Shown here: positions 50,733-60,524 of the stretch, one piece after another
Numbering within the stretch: the stretch's first letter is position 1
Layout of the letters: each line of letters begins with the position of its first letter
DNA from: Trichomonas vaginalis G3
Lineage: Eukaryota; Parabasalia; Trichomonadida; Trichomonadidae
Length of the DNA stretch: 64,000 bases
Direction of reading: 5' to 3'
Assembly (NCBI RefSeq): GCF_026262505.1
Contig: NC_067206.1
Location: 29,403,896-29,467,895 of the forward strand
Notes under the pieces: model-generated
What the model was told of the DNA's origin: nothing
Seen by the model: the letters and a program-made list of their open reading frames with translations, nothing else
Databases searched by the model: none
Program-made: the position numbers and the translations under genes

Positions 50733-51965
50733 TACAGAATAGATGTTTCAGATTTTTATGACTTCCAAGCATTCAGAAATATGTGTCCATTTAGAGACTA
50801 TAACAAAGCAGTCGAGAATTTGAAACGTTTAGTCATTTATGTTGACTCTGCCCCAGAATGTTATGTTATGAAAGAATGGGATGTTGTCTTTAACAAACCA
50901 AGAGCAACAATAGTGTCTGAACAAGAATGTAGACAGAAACTTAAGAAAATAAAAGTTGTACAAGTTGGTATGAAGATGTTAGATGCTTGGGATATCTTAT
51001 TGTCAAAACTTGAAGATTTTTCAGTTCGTGGTATAAAGTTTTATACACCTTCTCCAAACTTCTATTCTATCTTCACTGGATATAAATACGAACAAGTAGA
51101 ATGGAAAGAAAATATTATAGAAGCTTGGTTAGACCATGTCAAAGAAATTATATGCAATGGAAACGAAAAGGTTTATGAGTATATCTTATGTTGGTTTGCA
51201 AACATCTTACAACATCCAAGTGCTAAAAATGAAACTGCTCTCATTATAATTGGAAAACAAGGAACTGGTAAGAATACTTTCTTTACAGATATCTTGTGCA
51301 AACTGTTAGAAGGTTATTCGAACCCTAATATGACAAACTTAGAAAACATCTGTGGCAAGTTTAACTCCTCAATAGAGAATATGAAACTTATAGTTTGCAA
51401 TGAACTTCAAAGTATAGATACAACAAAAGTTTTAAACTCAGATGCTTTGAAGAGTCTTATAACAGACAAAGTTGGAGTTGTTGAAAGAAAATATAAAGAC
51501 CAAAGAGTTTGTGAAAATGTTGCAAACTTCATTATGGTTTCAAACAATGCTGTTCCGATGAAGTTAGAAAGTTCTGACAGAAGATATGTAGTTGTCAGAA
51601 CGTCAGATTCTCATATGCAAGATACAGAATATTTTGACGACTTAGCAGAAACTTTGACATCTGACTTTTACAACCACTTGTTCTCATATTTTATGACATT
51701 AGATATTTCAAAGTTCAATCCAAGACAAATTCCACATACCGAAGAGAGACAAACATTGTTAGAAGCAAACAAGAGTGTATATGAACTGTTCATAGATGAA
51801 ACTGACTTTGTGTCATTAGATGAAAGGTCATTGTACGATTCGTATAAACAATATTGTCAAGAATATGGTTATATGACAGCTTCTAAACGAACATTCTTGG
51901 CAAATGTCAAAAGTCTTTTAGACGTACAGAATGGTGTATATACAAAGAAAAATTTTTATGAGTAA
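50730..51965 (+). CDS. SF3 helicase (D5/primase-type C-terminal half)
   Basis: Intact 411 residues. Walker A IIGKQGTGKNTF at about 168-179, Walker B KLIVCNELQS at about 219-228, motif C NFIMVSNNAVPMKLESSDRRY at about 268-288, the last with the SDRR arginine finger. These are the superfamily 3 hallmarks seen in poxvirus D5 and related viral replication helicases. No primase domain is present at the N-terminus. It would unwind element DNA as a hexamer. Element 2 has no counterpart, so this element replicates differently or lost its polymerase to the right of the window. Confidence 0.88.
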   Translation: MYRIDVSDFYDFQAFRNMCPFRDYNKAVENLKRLVIYVDSAPECYVMKEWDVVFNKPRATIVSEQECRQKLKKIKVVQVGMKMLDAWDILLSKLEDFSVRGIKFYTPSPNFYSIFTGYKYEQVEWKENIIEAWLDHVKEIICNGNEKVYEYILCWFANILQHPSAKNETALIIIGKQGTGKNTFFTDILCKLLEGYSNPNMTNLENICGKFNSSIENMKLIVCNELQSIDTTKVLNSDALKSLITDKVGVVERKYKDQRVCENVANFIMVSNNAVPMKLESSDRRYVVVRTSDSHMQDTEYFDDLAETLTSDFYNHLFSYFMTLDISKFNPRQIPHTEERQTLLEANKSVYELFIDETDFVSLDERSLYDSYKQYCQEYGYMTASKRTFLANVKSLLDVQNGVYTKKNFYE

Positions 51966-52001
51966 ATTTTAAAAAAAATATTTTTTTATCCGATAGAAAA
52001 G

Positions 52002-52421
52002 ATGACAAAATTCATCTCAGTAAACAAGTACATGTCAGGACTTAAAGAAGAACTAGACCCATTCACATATTTGAATGTTTACTTCTACCATTTTGAAAAG
52101 TCTTCATTCAGCAAAGTTTGGAACATCGAACCAGTTAAGTTTGCTATTGTGACTAAAAATGGTGCGAAATTTGAAGACTTAGACATAGAAGGTTTGTTAA
52201 CAGTCAAAGAAAGTTTTGACAGAAGGTTCTCAAACCTTAAAGAAGGCAAAGCATACAAACTTGTTATACCTTATGAACCAAAGAAAGCAGACGACTATGA
52301 ATATTATGAGTCTAAGATAGTTGAAGTTCAAGGTAAATTGGGTAAAAAGATTTTAGAGTCTAAGCCAGTGTTTGCCCCTAAAGAGGAAGAGAACATTGAC
52401 ATTGACCCAGAAATGTTCTAA
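52002..52421 (+). CDS. Element protein of unknown function after helicase
   Basis: 139 residues: beta-rich first 110 residues (FAIVTKNGAKF, YKLVIPYEPKK) and an acidic tail (EEENIDIDPEMF). A small beta protein with an acidic tail beside a helicase is compatible with a single-strand DNA-binding protein, but no motif proves this. Confidence 0.5.
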   Translation: MTKFISVNKYMSGLKEELDPFTYLNVYFYHFEKSSFSKVWNIEPVKFAIVTKNGAKFEDLDIEGLLTVKESFDRRFSNLKEGKAYKLVIPYEPKKADDYEYYESKIVEVQGKLGKKILESKPVFAPKEEENIDIDPEMF

Positions 52422-52437
52422 AAATAAAATTTTATTT

Positions 52438-52890
52438 TTACATGTCAAATTTCTTTTTCTCTGGAACTGGTTCAGGTTCTTTCTTCTCTTCTTCTACTTT
52501 CTTTTCTTTCTTTTCTTTCTTCTTCTTTTCTGGTGGAGTTATGTCAAATTTGGCGCAACTATATTTATGTAAAAGTTCTTTGTCCTTTAATAGCTCTTCT
52601 ATTCTGTTTTCTATTTCATCTTCAAGAACAGCGCATGTGTCTTCTTTGCATTCTAAGAAGTTTTGTTGGACTTCATCTCTCCAAGAGGCGTCATCTCTGT
52701 CAACAAGTCTGTCATTGACAAATTTTAAGACTGCTCTGCTTAATGTTTTATGGTTCTTGTCATATTCCCAGAAACAGAACTTTAGAACAAACTCACCTTT
52801 CTTGTTTACACTATGTAAGATTTTATGGTCGACAGATGTTTTGCTGTCGAAAAGTTTGTCTCGAATATAGATAGCGAAATCGCTAGACAT
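52438..52890 (-). CDS. Element protein with Lys/Glu-rich tail
   Basis: 150 residues. N-terminal globular domain (SDFAIYIRDKLFD...FWEYDKNHKTLSRAVLKF), Cys-containing middle, and a C-terminal run of KKKKEKKEKK type. Convergent with 52002-52421. Unknown function. Confidence 0.5.
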   Translation of the reverse strand: MSSDFAIYIRDKLFDSKTSVDHKILHSVNKKGEFVLKFCFWEYDKNHKTLSRAVLKFVNDRLVDRDDASWRDEVQQNFLECKEDTCAVLEDEIENRIEELLKDKELLHKYSCAKFDITPPEKKKKEKKEKKVEEEKKEPEPVPEKKKFDM

Positions 52891-52926
52891 TTTCTAAAAG
52901 ATAAAAATTTTAATTTTTCTAAAAAT

Positions 52927-53799
52927 ATGTTAGAAAAAAAGTTTGCTGACATTGACAAGAAATTTGAGAATGTTTTAAATAAGAACAAGAGAAAGTTAGA
53001 AAATGCTCAGATAAAGCCTATACATGAAAAGTTCTTATTTGCTCAGAATGGTATAACAGGTCTAATTGCACCACCTGGGTCGGGTAAGACTTTCACTTAT
53101 CTTAAAATGGCTGCACAACAACAAGAACTAGATGAGAAGAACCCATTCTATGAGTTAGTTGTTATTTGTAGTACTTCTGGTCAATTTGACCAAACCGTCA
53201 ATTCGTTCAAAGATATTATAAAGAAGTCTAAGTTAGTATGTATAAAGGATACTGAGTTGTTAGATTGGATAAAGAAGTACCAAAGAAGAGTTTTGAAGTA
53301 TAATGCTATAAATGAGTATATAAATTCTAAGTTTAAAGACCCAAATGAGGAAATGCAGAGAATATTAGAGAAGAAACACTTCAGAAACAAACAGAAAGAG
53401 ATAGAATACATTTCGAAGAAATTGCAATCTTACGATTGGAAGACATACCCTCATAGATGTCTTCTTATCTTAGATGATTTCGCCTCTCATCCTTTGTTAA
53501 AGAACAGAGAACAAGATATGTGTCGAATTCTTAAGAAGCTCAGACACTTTAACATCTCAGTCGTAATATGTGTACAGACAGCAAAGAGTTTAAGTAAGGA
53601 TGTTAAAAGAATACTTACTGACATTATACTTTTCCCCGGATTGTCCGAAGACGATTTCATGGAACTTATGAAAGAGTCCATGGCAGGTAAGTTTGACAGA
53701 CATGAACTATGGGAGAAGTACAAAGTCATACAAGACCCTCATACTTCTTTCAGAATTCATATCTACGCAAACAAAGTTCAAATTGTAAAAAGTCAATAA
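52927..53799 (+). CDS. Polinton packaging ATPase (intact)
   Basis: 290 residues from the ATG at 52927, chosen because it clears the divergent gene at 52890. Walker A APPGSGKTFT at about 57-66, Walker B CLLILDDFASH near 180, then KLRHFNISVVICVQ as in the element 1 ATPase. C-terminal block FPGLSEDDFMEL. FtsK/HerA-type genome packaging ATPase. Confidence 0.88.
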   Translation: MLEKKFADIDKKFENVLNKNKRKLENAQIKPIHEKFLFAQNGITGLIAPPGSGKTFTYLKMAAQQQELDEKNPFYELVVICSTSGQFDQTVNSFKDIIKKSKLVCIKDTELLDWIKKYQRRVLKYNAINEYINSKFKDPNEEMQRILEKKHFRNKQKEIEYISKKLQSYDWKTYPHRCLLILDDFASHPLLKNREQDMCRILKKLRHFNISVVICVQTAKSLSKDVKRILTDIILFPGLSEDDFMELMKESMAGKFDRHELWEKYKVIQDPHTSFRIHIYANKVQIVKSQ

Positions 53800-53814
53800 A
53801 AATAAAGAGTTCAT

Positions 53815-54726
53815 TTACTCTGCTTGTTTGAAGTTGTCAAAATACTCTGTTATTTTTTCTTTCAGTAGCGGTAAGTCTTCTTTGAAGGTAAGTATTGTAC
53901 AACCTTTCATATCATAGTGTGTTTGAGGTAACGTATCTTGAACTATTTGTTTCACATCTTCATTCGGTGTCATTGAAATCGGTAAGTTTTCGCGATAGAA
54001 CCAATTTCTGTCAGATTTGTAAATCTTAGCAAGGTCGTAAAAGCTTTTGTTGTTTCTTCTGACTAAATGCAACATAACCATATCTCTGTCTTCTTCATTT
54101 TCCATCTCTTCAGTATAAATCATATACTTATAGTTCTTTTCCTTTCCTTTTGGTACCGAACGTGGTATTCTTTTCTGAATGCTTTTGTCTTTTGCTTCAA
54201 GCTTGTTCTCTAGCTCTTCACGTTCTTGTCTATGAATTTCGTCAAGAAGTCTGTAAATATACCAAGCATAACGAGGCGAAGCCCACATTGCAACAGCATT
54301 TACAAGAAGTCTATGTACATAATATCCTCTCAAACCGTTTGGCAATTTTTCACGATTTTCATAGAGTTTTGGCGACTGGGGTTTTTTACTTACTCGCTGT
54401 TCTTCACTGTTTTCATAGAGTTTTGGCGACTGCGGTTTTTTACTTACTCGAGTTTTTGCGACTACGAAAAAATCCGTAGTCGAATTTTCAGCTTCATTTA
54501 ATAGTTCAATAGTGCTTTGGTTCCTAAACCAGTCTTGTGGTTTCTTAGTATCTGGAGCAAAACATGCTGTCAAAATACTTTGCATTTGGTACATATCGTC
54601 TTTGACCGAACGAATGAGACGGAGTTGTTTGTTAAACTGTATGTACTCGTATTCTTCATTTATAGCTTCATGAACGATAGCAGTTGTTGTGTTCTCTGTT
54701 GTTGACATTACTGTCTTTACATACAA
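53815..54726 (-). CDS. KilA-N-type protein with internal 17-residue repeat
   Basis: 303 residues. The KilA-N signature appears as GYYVHRLLVNAVAMWASPRYAWYIYRLLDE (about 132-161), followed by a charged helix and a C-terminal domain of about 100 residues. Before it are two copies of VSKKPQSPKLYEN, a 60-base direct repeat at about 54350-54460. Another copy of this repeat lies at 55482-55535 outside any gene. Start either MYVKTVMS or the second Met. Confidence 0.7.
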   Translation of the reverse strand: MYVKTVMSTTENTTTAIVHEAINEEYEYIQFNKQLRLIRSVKDDMYQMQSILTACFAPDTKKPQDWFRNQSTIELLNEAENSTTDFFVVAKTRVSKKPQSPKLYENSEEQRVSKKPQSPKLYENREKLPNGLRGYYVHRLLVNAVAMWASPRYAWYIYRLLDEIHRQEREELENKLEAKDKSIQKRIPRSVPKGKEKNYKYMIYTEEMENEEDRDMVMLHLVRRNNKSFYDLAKIYKSDRNWFYRENLPISMTPNEDVKQIVQDTLPQTHYDMKGCTILTFKEDLPLLKEKITEYFDNFKQAE

Positions 54727-54795
54727 AATAAAAAAATATTTTATAAAAAATTAGCGTTATTTTCTGACTTTCACAAAAGACCAAAAATAAACGCT

Positions 54796-55425
54796 TTACA
54801 TGTATTTTTCAGCAACTTCGTCAAATAATTTTATAGCTTTATCTATCTCATCTACTTCAAACGTTTCTTTACCTTTCGTGGGAGCACCATACATTTTCTC
54901 AAACTTTTCAAGTAGTTCTGTTTCTGCAGCTCTCATATCATTAACAAACACAACCTTGACTCTATTGACTGTACTGTCATATCTTTGAGTTATATTATAT
55001 GTTCTTCCTATCTTATATCTCTTTGTATTGAAGTCCTTCGGTTTCTGAACGATGTAAAGTAAGCCTTCACTGCAACGTTCCGTATCGAATGAACCATATG
55101 TTATGAAGTTATATCCAACAACTGGGTCTAACCATAACAAAACTATTGGTATAAGACTTTTGTCGATGAGATATGCTGCAGTTCCATAGAATCTTACCGA
55201 TATCATAAGCTCAGGATTTCTTGTCAAAATTTTCTGAGTAGAAGCAATTCTAACCCAGTCCTTTGTTTTCTTTCCAGATGGAAATATAATGTCTGACAAA
55301 GAATATTTGTTGTATTTCTTTGAGTATCTTACGTTTAAATCACCTATTCTAACCAATTTGGTGTCATTGTCTATCTTTCTAACTGTTTCAAACTCAATGT
55401 TTGACATATATGTCTTTACATACAA
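54796..55425 (-). CDS. KilA-N/T5orf172-type protein
   Basis: 209 residues. The N-terminal half is KilA-N-like (KYSLSDIIFPSGKKTKDWVR...PIVLLWLDPVVGYNFI). The C-terminal half matches T5orf172, a GIY-YIG-related domain: GLLYIVQKPKD....YKIGRTYNITQRY and AETELLEKFEKMYG. This pairing is typical of giant-virus and phage KilA-N proteins. Probably DNA-binding with a possible nuclease-related domain. Confidence 0.75.
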   Translation of the reverse strand: MYVKTYMSNIEFETVRKIDNDTKLVRIGDLNVRYSKKYNKYSLSDIIFPSGKKTKDWVRIASTQKILTRNPELMISVRFYGTAAYLIDKSLIPIVLLWLDPVVGYNFITYGSFDTERCSEGLLYIVQKPKDFNTKRYKIGRTYNITQRYDSTVNRVKVVFVNDMRAAETELLEKFEKMYGAPTKGKETFEVDEIDKAIKLFDEVAEKYM

Positions 55426-55481
55426 AATAAAAAAATAAATAAAAATAAAACTAACTTTATTTTTTCTATCTTAAGGAAATT

Positions 55482-55551
55482 CATGAATTTCATAGAGTTT
55501 TGGCGACTAAGTTTTTTTACTTACTCGCTGTTCTTCTCTCGGTTTTCCGAG
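55482..55551 (-). repeat. Fragment of KilA-N gene repeat plus CTCGGTTTTCCGAG hairpin
   Basis: A copy of the 60-base repeat from 54350-54460 in non-coding context, next to a perfect 5-bp hairpin with a TTTT loop at 55538-55551. Confidence 0.55.
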
Positions 55552-55569
55552 GGAAGCAATCTTATGCCA

Positions 55570-55607
55570 TTTTTTGACGAAGTGAAGATTTACACTTCGT
55601 CAAAAAA
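55570..55607. repeat. Hairpin TTTTTTGACGAAGTG..., copy 1 of 4
   Basis: TTTTTTGACGAAGTG, 8-base loop, then its exact reverse complement. Further copies at 57972-58009, 58690-58728 and 58798-58836 have altered loops. Confidence 0.65.
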
Positions 55608-55619
55608 ATCCCTGAAATC

Positions 55620-56345
55620 AAGAATTTTGTTGCTGAATTCAGCAAAAATAATGTTTAGGGTAGAAGGTTAGATCTAACCTCATTTCTAACCTCTTTTCTC
55701 ACCTCATGAATTTTCATGATTTCATCGTATATGTTTTGTCAAGACTTCTTCGTACATGTTTTGTCAAAACTTCTTCGTAAATGTTTTGTCAAGACTTCTT
55801 CATCGTAATGAGCGTAAATCAGACAAAAATAATGTTTAGGGTAGAAGGTTAGATCTAACCTCATTTCTAACCTCTTTTCTCACCTCATGAATTTTCATGA
55901 TTTCATCGTACATGTTTTGTCAAGACTTCTTCGTACATGTTTTGTCAAAACTTCTTCTTCGTAATGAGCGTAAATCAGACAAAAATAATGTTTAGGGTAG
56001 AAGGTTAGATCTAACCTCATTTCTAACCTCTTTTCTCACCTCATGAATTTTCATGATTTCATCGTATATGTTTTGTCAAGACTTCTTCGTAATGAGCGTA
56101 AATCAGACAAAAATAATGTTTAGGGTAGAAGGTTAGATCTAACCTGTTTTCTACCCTCATTTCTACCCCAGTTATTTTATAAGCGTTTCACATGGTAAAC
56201 GTTATTTTTTAAATTTTGTGAAAACTCAACGGTTTGACACATGCCCTAAAAATTATTTTACTCAGAATTTTGTTGCTGAATTCAGCAAAAATAATGTTTA
56301 GGGTAGAAGGTTAGATCTAACCTGTTTTCTACCCTCATTTCTACC
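55620..56345 (+). repeat. Satellite array B, same orientation as array A
   Basis: Four to five higher-order modules of minisatellite (TTTTGTCAAGACTTCTTCGTA), then AAATCAGACAAAAATAATG, then TTAGGGTAGAAGGTTAGATC with its paired arm. The last two modules are near-copies ending TTTATAAACGTTTCACATGG. Confidence 0.85.
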
Positions 56346-56354
56346 CCAGTTATT

Positions 56355-57296
56355 TTATAAACGTTTCACATGGTAAACGTTATGAATTCGTGAGACTCTA
56401 AACAGTTTCGTAGCTTCTATTTCTTCTTTTAGTACATCGAATGTTTTAACGATACCGAAAGTTTCTTTATACTTCTTCTTGACGTCAGATAGAAGGAAAT
56501 CTTCTGCTGTTGGATAGTTTTTGTTCAGAAATTCTAACATGTCCATTTTATTTTCTACCGGCTTCTCTGCTTCTTTCTTTAAGTCTGCATAGTCGTTTCG
56601 CATACGTTCTATCTCTTTGACGGAGTAGTTATATTTCCTCATTGCTGCTTTACATTTAGAACATTGCGGGTTCATTTTTGCGTTATATTCTGAAACCTTA
56701 CCTGCTAAAACAACTAAGGCGTCAATGGTTTTCTTTAACGCAAAAGCTGCTGGTTTTATCTGTTCATTCCATACTTTACCTCTTCTATCTTTATCTCTTA
56801 TCTGCCATACACATTCTGCAACTAATGAAACAAAGTTGTCGTAGGTCTTAAACTCCCCGGATTTATATATGTCAGAAACATTCTTATATACCATGTCGCA
56901 ATCTTTGTCCATAACCTTATGGTTGCAATGAAAACCAAGGAATTCATAATTTACCTTTCGTATGAACTTCTTTATTTCTACTGAGTCAGTTGGTTTCACT
57001 TCAATTTCGTCGAATTCAGGAATAGTGAGTTTTTGTTGCTGAATTTCAGGTAGTTTAGGCAAATGGTCAATAATGTCCTGCATTTCATAAAGATATTCTT
57101 CATTTGTTTCATCTTTCGCACTACAGTCTAAATTACTTGTTAAAAGTTCTTGCTTTATCTTCTGGATTTTTGTTTCGAAAGTATGTGAAGAAGGAATGAA
57201 GTTTTTCATTTCTACTAACATAGATGTTGGATTCATGACTAACAAGTTTGGTGCTGTAGTTGTTTGTATTGCTGTTGTGCCGATTGTTGAAATCAT
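56355..57296 (-). CDS. Element protein of unknown function flanked by inverted arrays
   Basis: Intact 313 residues. Helical protein with a Cys patch (NPQCSKCKAAMRKY near residue 213, and HCNHKVMDKDC near 122) that could bind metal. The N-terminus is Thr/Pro-rich. No known family. It lies between array B and the inverted array C. Confidence 0.55.
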   Translation of the reverse strand: MISTIGTTAIQTTTAPNLLVMNPTSMLVEMKNFIPSSHTFETKIQKIKQELLTSNLDCSAKDETNEEYLYEMQDIIDHLPKLPEIQQQKLTIPEFDEIEVKPTDSVEIKKFIRKVNYEFLGFHCNHKVMDKDCDMVYKNVSDIYKSGEFKTYDNFVSLVAECVWQIRDKDRRGKVWNEQIKPAAFALKKTIDALVVLAGKVSEYNAKMNPQCSKCKAAMRKYNYSVKEIERMRNDYADLKKEAEKPVENKMDMLEFLNKNYPTAEDFLLSDVKKKYKETFGIVKTFDVLKEEIEATKLFRVSRIHNVYHVKRL

Positions 57297-57359
57297 ATCT
57301 TTTATACAAAATAAAAAAAATAAATAAAAATAAAGTTAGTTTTATTTTTTATTTCGGGA

Positions 57360-59420
57360 AAATTCATGAAAATTCATGAGGGTAGAAATGAGGGTAGAAA
57401 TGAGGTTAGATCTAACATGTTAACATAAAATATATTTTTGTCTGATTTACGCTCATTACGATGAAGAAGTCTTGACAAAACATGTACGAAGAAGTTTTGA
57501 CAAAACATGTACGATGAAATCATGAAAATTCAAGAGGTTAGAAAACGTGTTAGAAAACGTGTTAGATCTAACATGTTAACATAAAATATATTTTTGTCTG
57601 ATTTACGCTCATTACGATGAAGAAGTCTTGACAAAGCATGTACGTTCATGTTTGACAAAACATTTACGTTCATGTTTGACAAAGCATGTACGTTCATGTT
57701 TGACAAATCATTTACGAAGAAGTCTTGACAAAACATGTACGTTCATGTTTGACAAAACATAAACGAAGAAGTTTTGACAAAACATGTACGAAGAAGTCTT
57801 GACAAAACATGTACGAAGAAGTTTTGACAAAACATTTACGATGAAATTCATGAAAATTCAAGAGGGTAGAAATGAGGGTAGAAAACAGGTTAGATCTAAC
57901 CTTCTACCCTAAACATTCTCGTCAAATACAAAAAAATGAAAAAATGACACTTTTTCATTAGATAACTGTTATTTTTTGACGAAGTGAAGAGTAACACTTC
58001 GTCAAAAAAATCCCTGAAATCATATCTTTACATACAAAAAAATGAAGAATAAAACTAATTTTATTTTTTCTATCTTAAGGAAATTCATGAAAATTCAAGA
58101 GGTTAGAAATGAGGTTAGAAAACAGGTTAGATCTAACCTTCTACCCTAAATTATATTTTTTGGTCATTTACGCTCATTACGATGAAGTCTTGACAAAACA
58201 TGTACGTTCATGTTTGACAAAACATGTACGAAGAAGTCTTGACAAAGCATGTACGTTCATGTTTGACAAAACATAAACGAAGAAGTTTTGACAAAACATT
58301 TACGATGAAATCATGAAAATTCATGAGGTGAGAAAACAGGTGAGAAAACAGGTGAGATCTCACCACTTCACCTAAAATATATTTTTGTCTGATTTACGCT
58401 CATTACGATGAAGAAGTCTTGACAAAACATTTACGAAGAAGTTTTGACAAAACATTTACGTTCATGTTTGACAAAACATATACGTTCATGTTTGACAAAA
58501 CATGTACGTTCATGTTTGACAAAACATAAACGAAGAAGTTTTGACAAAACATGTACGATGAAATCATGAAAATTCATGAGGGTGAAAAAACAGGTGAAAA
58601 AACGTGTTAGATCTCACCTTCTACCCTAAACATTCTCGTCAAATACAAAAAAATGAAAAAAATGACACTTTTTCATTAGATAACTGTTATTTTTTGACGA
58701 AGTGAACATTAACACTTCGTCAAAAAAATCCCTGAAATCATATCTTTTATACAAAAAAATACAAAAAAAATGACACTTTTTCATTAGATAACTGTTATTT
58801 TTTGACGAAGTGAAGAGTAACACTTCGTCAAAAAAATCCCTGAAATCATATCTTTACATACAAAAAAATGAAGAATAAAACTAATTTTATTTTTTCTATC
58901 TTAAGGAAATTCATGAAAATTCAAGAGGTTAGAAATGAGGTTAGAAAACAGGTTAGATCTAACCTTCTACCCTAAACATTATTTTTGGTGTAAATTTCCT
59001 AAATTTACTGACTGACTGACTGACTGACGGCACAAAGTGGCATAACGAAAACATTAATATATAAAATTCATGAAAATTCAAGAGGTTAGAAATGAGGTTA
59101 GAAAACAGGTTAGATCTCACCACTTCACCTAAAATATATTTTTACTGAATTTAGCAACAAATGAACGGGTCAGGATGTATGTTGCTGAATTCATTCATAA
59201 CACCCTTTGTAAGCTCATAAAATGCTTGTTTTGAGGTCGAGCCACATTTGGCTCCACCGTATTCTTTCAACCAAAACTCAAGAATTTCCCGCATGAATTT
59301 TGTATAAAACTAACTTTATTTTTTCTATCTTAAGGAAATTCATGAAAATTCAAGAGGGTAGAAATGAGGGTAGAAATGAGGTTAGATCTAACCTCTTCAC
59401 CTAAATTATATTTTTTGGTC
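57360..59420 (-). repeat. Satellite array C, inverted relative to A and B
   Basis: Reverse-complement minisatellite (ACGAAGAAGTCTTGACAAAACATGT and variants with ACGTTCATGTTTGACAAA) with about nine AGATCT palindromes, three GACGAAGTG hairpins and repeated copies of a leader (CTAACTTTATTTTTTCTATC). A CTGA tandem run lies near 59010. Includes a KilA-N gene fragment at 59161-59297. Confidence 0.8.
59161..59297 (-). pseudogene. Fragment of a KilA-N gene related to element 2
   Basis: About 135 bases closely match 30938-31075 of the element 2 KilA-N gene (the region for AKSGSTSKQAFYELTNGVM). It shows that sequence moved between element families or that element 3 once held that gene. Confidence 0.75.
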
Positions 59421-59744
59421 CGGGAACAACTTTCTCTCAATTGGAGCTGTAGCATACTCTTTGCGTAAGCGGTTCAGACCTTCTTCGAACTCTTGGTCTC
59501 TCTTCGATTTGGATTGAGATTGGAATTGCTGGGGTGGAGCTTGCTGGAAACATAAGGGTTGGGGAAGTAAGGCATAGGCTGAGGAGGGTAGTTCGGGAAG
59601 CCTTGTGGTGGGTAGTAACCTTGAGGTGGAAATTGGTAGTAATTCGGAGGTACTTGCTGGAACTGAGGTTGCTGAGGGGACTGTTATGGTTCTTTAGGTT
59701 CCTCTGGTTTGGGAAGGCGTTCAGGAAGAGGGACGTCGGACATT
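59420..59744 (-). pseudogene. Pro/Gln/Tyr-rich gene remnant, GC-richer
   Basis: Minus strand MSDVPLPERLPKPEEPKEP at the start, then blocks such as PPQGYYPPQGFPNYPPQPMPY. C- and G-ending codons set it apart from the other element genes. About two interruptions. Possibly a captured host gene. Confidence 0.45.
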
Positions 59745-59793
59745 CGTTTGTGGCTTAACCGTCGGACCACCAACGATAAAAATCTCTGCTACT

Positions 59794-60079
59794 AGCAGTA
59801 CTTTTACTGACAGTAGCAGTACTTTTACTGACAGTAGCAGTACTTTTTCTGACAGTAGCAGTACTTTTTCTGACAGTAGCAGTACTTTTTCTGACAGTAG
59901 CAGTACTTTATCGTCGAAAACCCTCTCAAATTTTCCTTTTTACTGACAGTAGCAGTACTTTTACTGACAGTAGCAGTACTTTTACTGACAGTAGCAGTAC
60001 TTTTTCTGACAGTAGCAGTACTTTTACTGACAGTAGCAGTACTTTTACTGACAGTAGCAGTACTTTTACTGACAGTAGC
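59794..60079 (+). repeat. 21-bp tandem repeat abutting a start codon
   Basis: About 12 copies of AGCAGTACTTTTACTGACAGT in two blocks split by a 40-base unrelated piece near 59905-59943. The last copy ends directly at the ATG of the gene at 60081. Confidence 0.85.
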
Positions 60080-60080
60080 A

Positions 60081-60446
60081 ATGGTCGAGGTCGAACCTAC
60101 CGACGAGGCAGTTTACCTAATTGAAATTAACGACTGCGTAAAAGACTACTTGCGCAAGGTCATGAAGCCCAAGGTCAAGTTCACCACTATTTCTGGAAGG
60201 GCTGCCTTGAATCTCGAGATTTCGACTGGAATTCCAATTGACGTACCAGAAGGCACTCCTTTCGACGACATAAAGCAAGCAAAGAAGGAAGCCATTATAA
60301 AGTTCTTTGCCAAGCGTCCTTGGATACAACTTCCAAACAGAGAGAGTCCAATTCCACGAATTATACAAATTCTCAAGGGTCTCCTTCACTTCTCGGGTCA
60401 GCCGTTCTACATAACCTGTGAAGGCGACATCCAACCAGTTCAGTAA
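60081..60446 (+). CDS. GC-richer gene of unknown function
   Basis: 121 residues: EVEPTDEAVYLIEINDCV, a basic stretch, ISTGIPIDVPEGTPFDDI, and a hydrophobic C-terminal third. Codons mostly end in C or G (AAG, CTC, TTC), unlike the AT-ending codons of element genes. That looks like well-expressed trichomonad host genes, so capture from the host is possible. No family recognised. The 21-bp array sits where its promoter should be. Confidence 0.6.
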   Translation: MVEVEPTDEAVYLIEINDCVKDYLRKVMKPKVKFTTISGRAALNLEISTGIPIDVPEGTPFDDIKQAKKEAIIKFFAKRPWIQLPNRESPIPRIIQILKGLLHFSGQPFYITCEGDIQPVQ

Positions 60447-60524
60447 ACATCTCATTTTAACTCACTTTTTTTATGTTTTTTGTGAAAGTGTCAAAAATAA
60501 ATTGTTTTCATGAGTTTTCTACGA

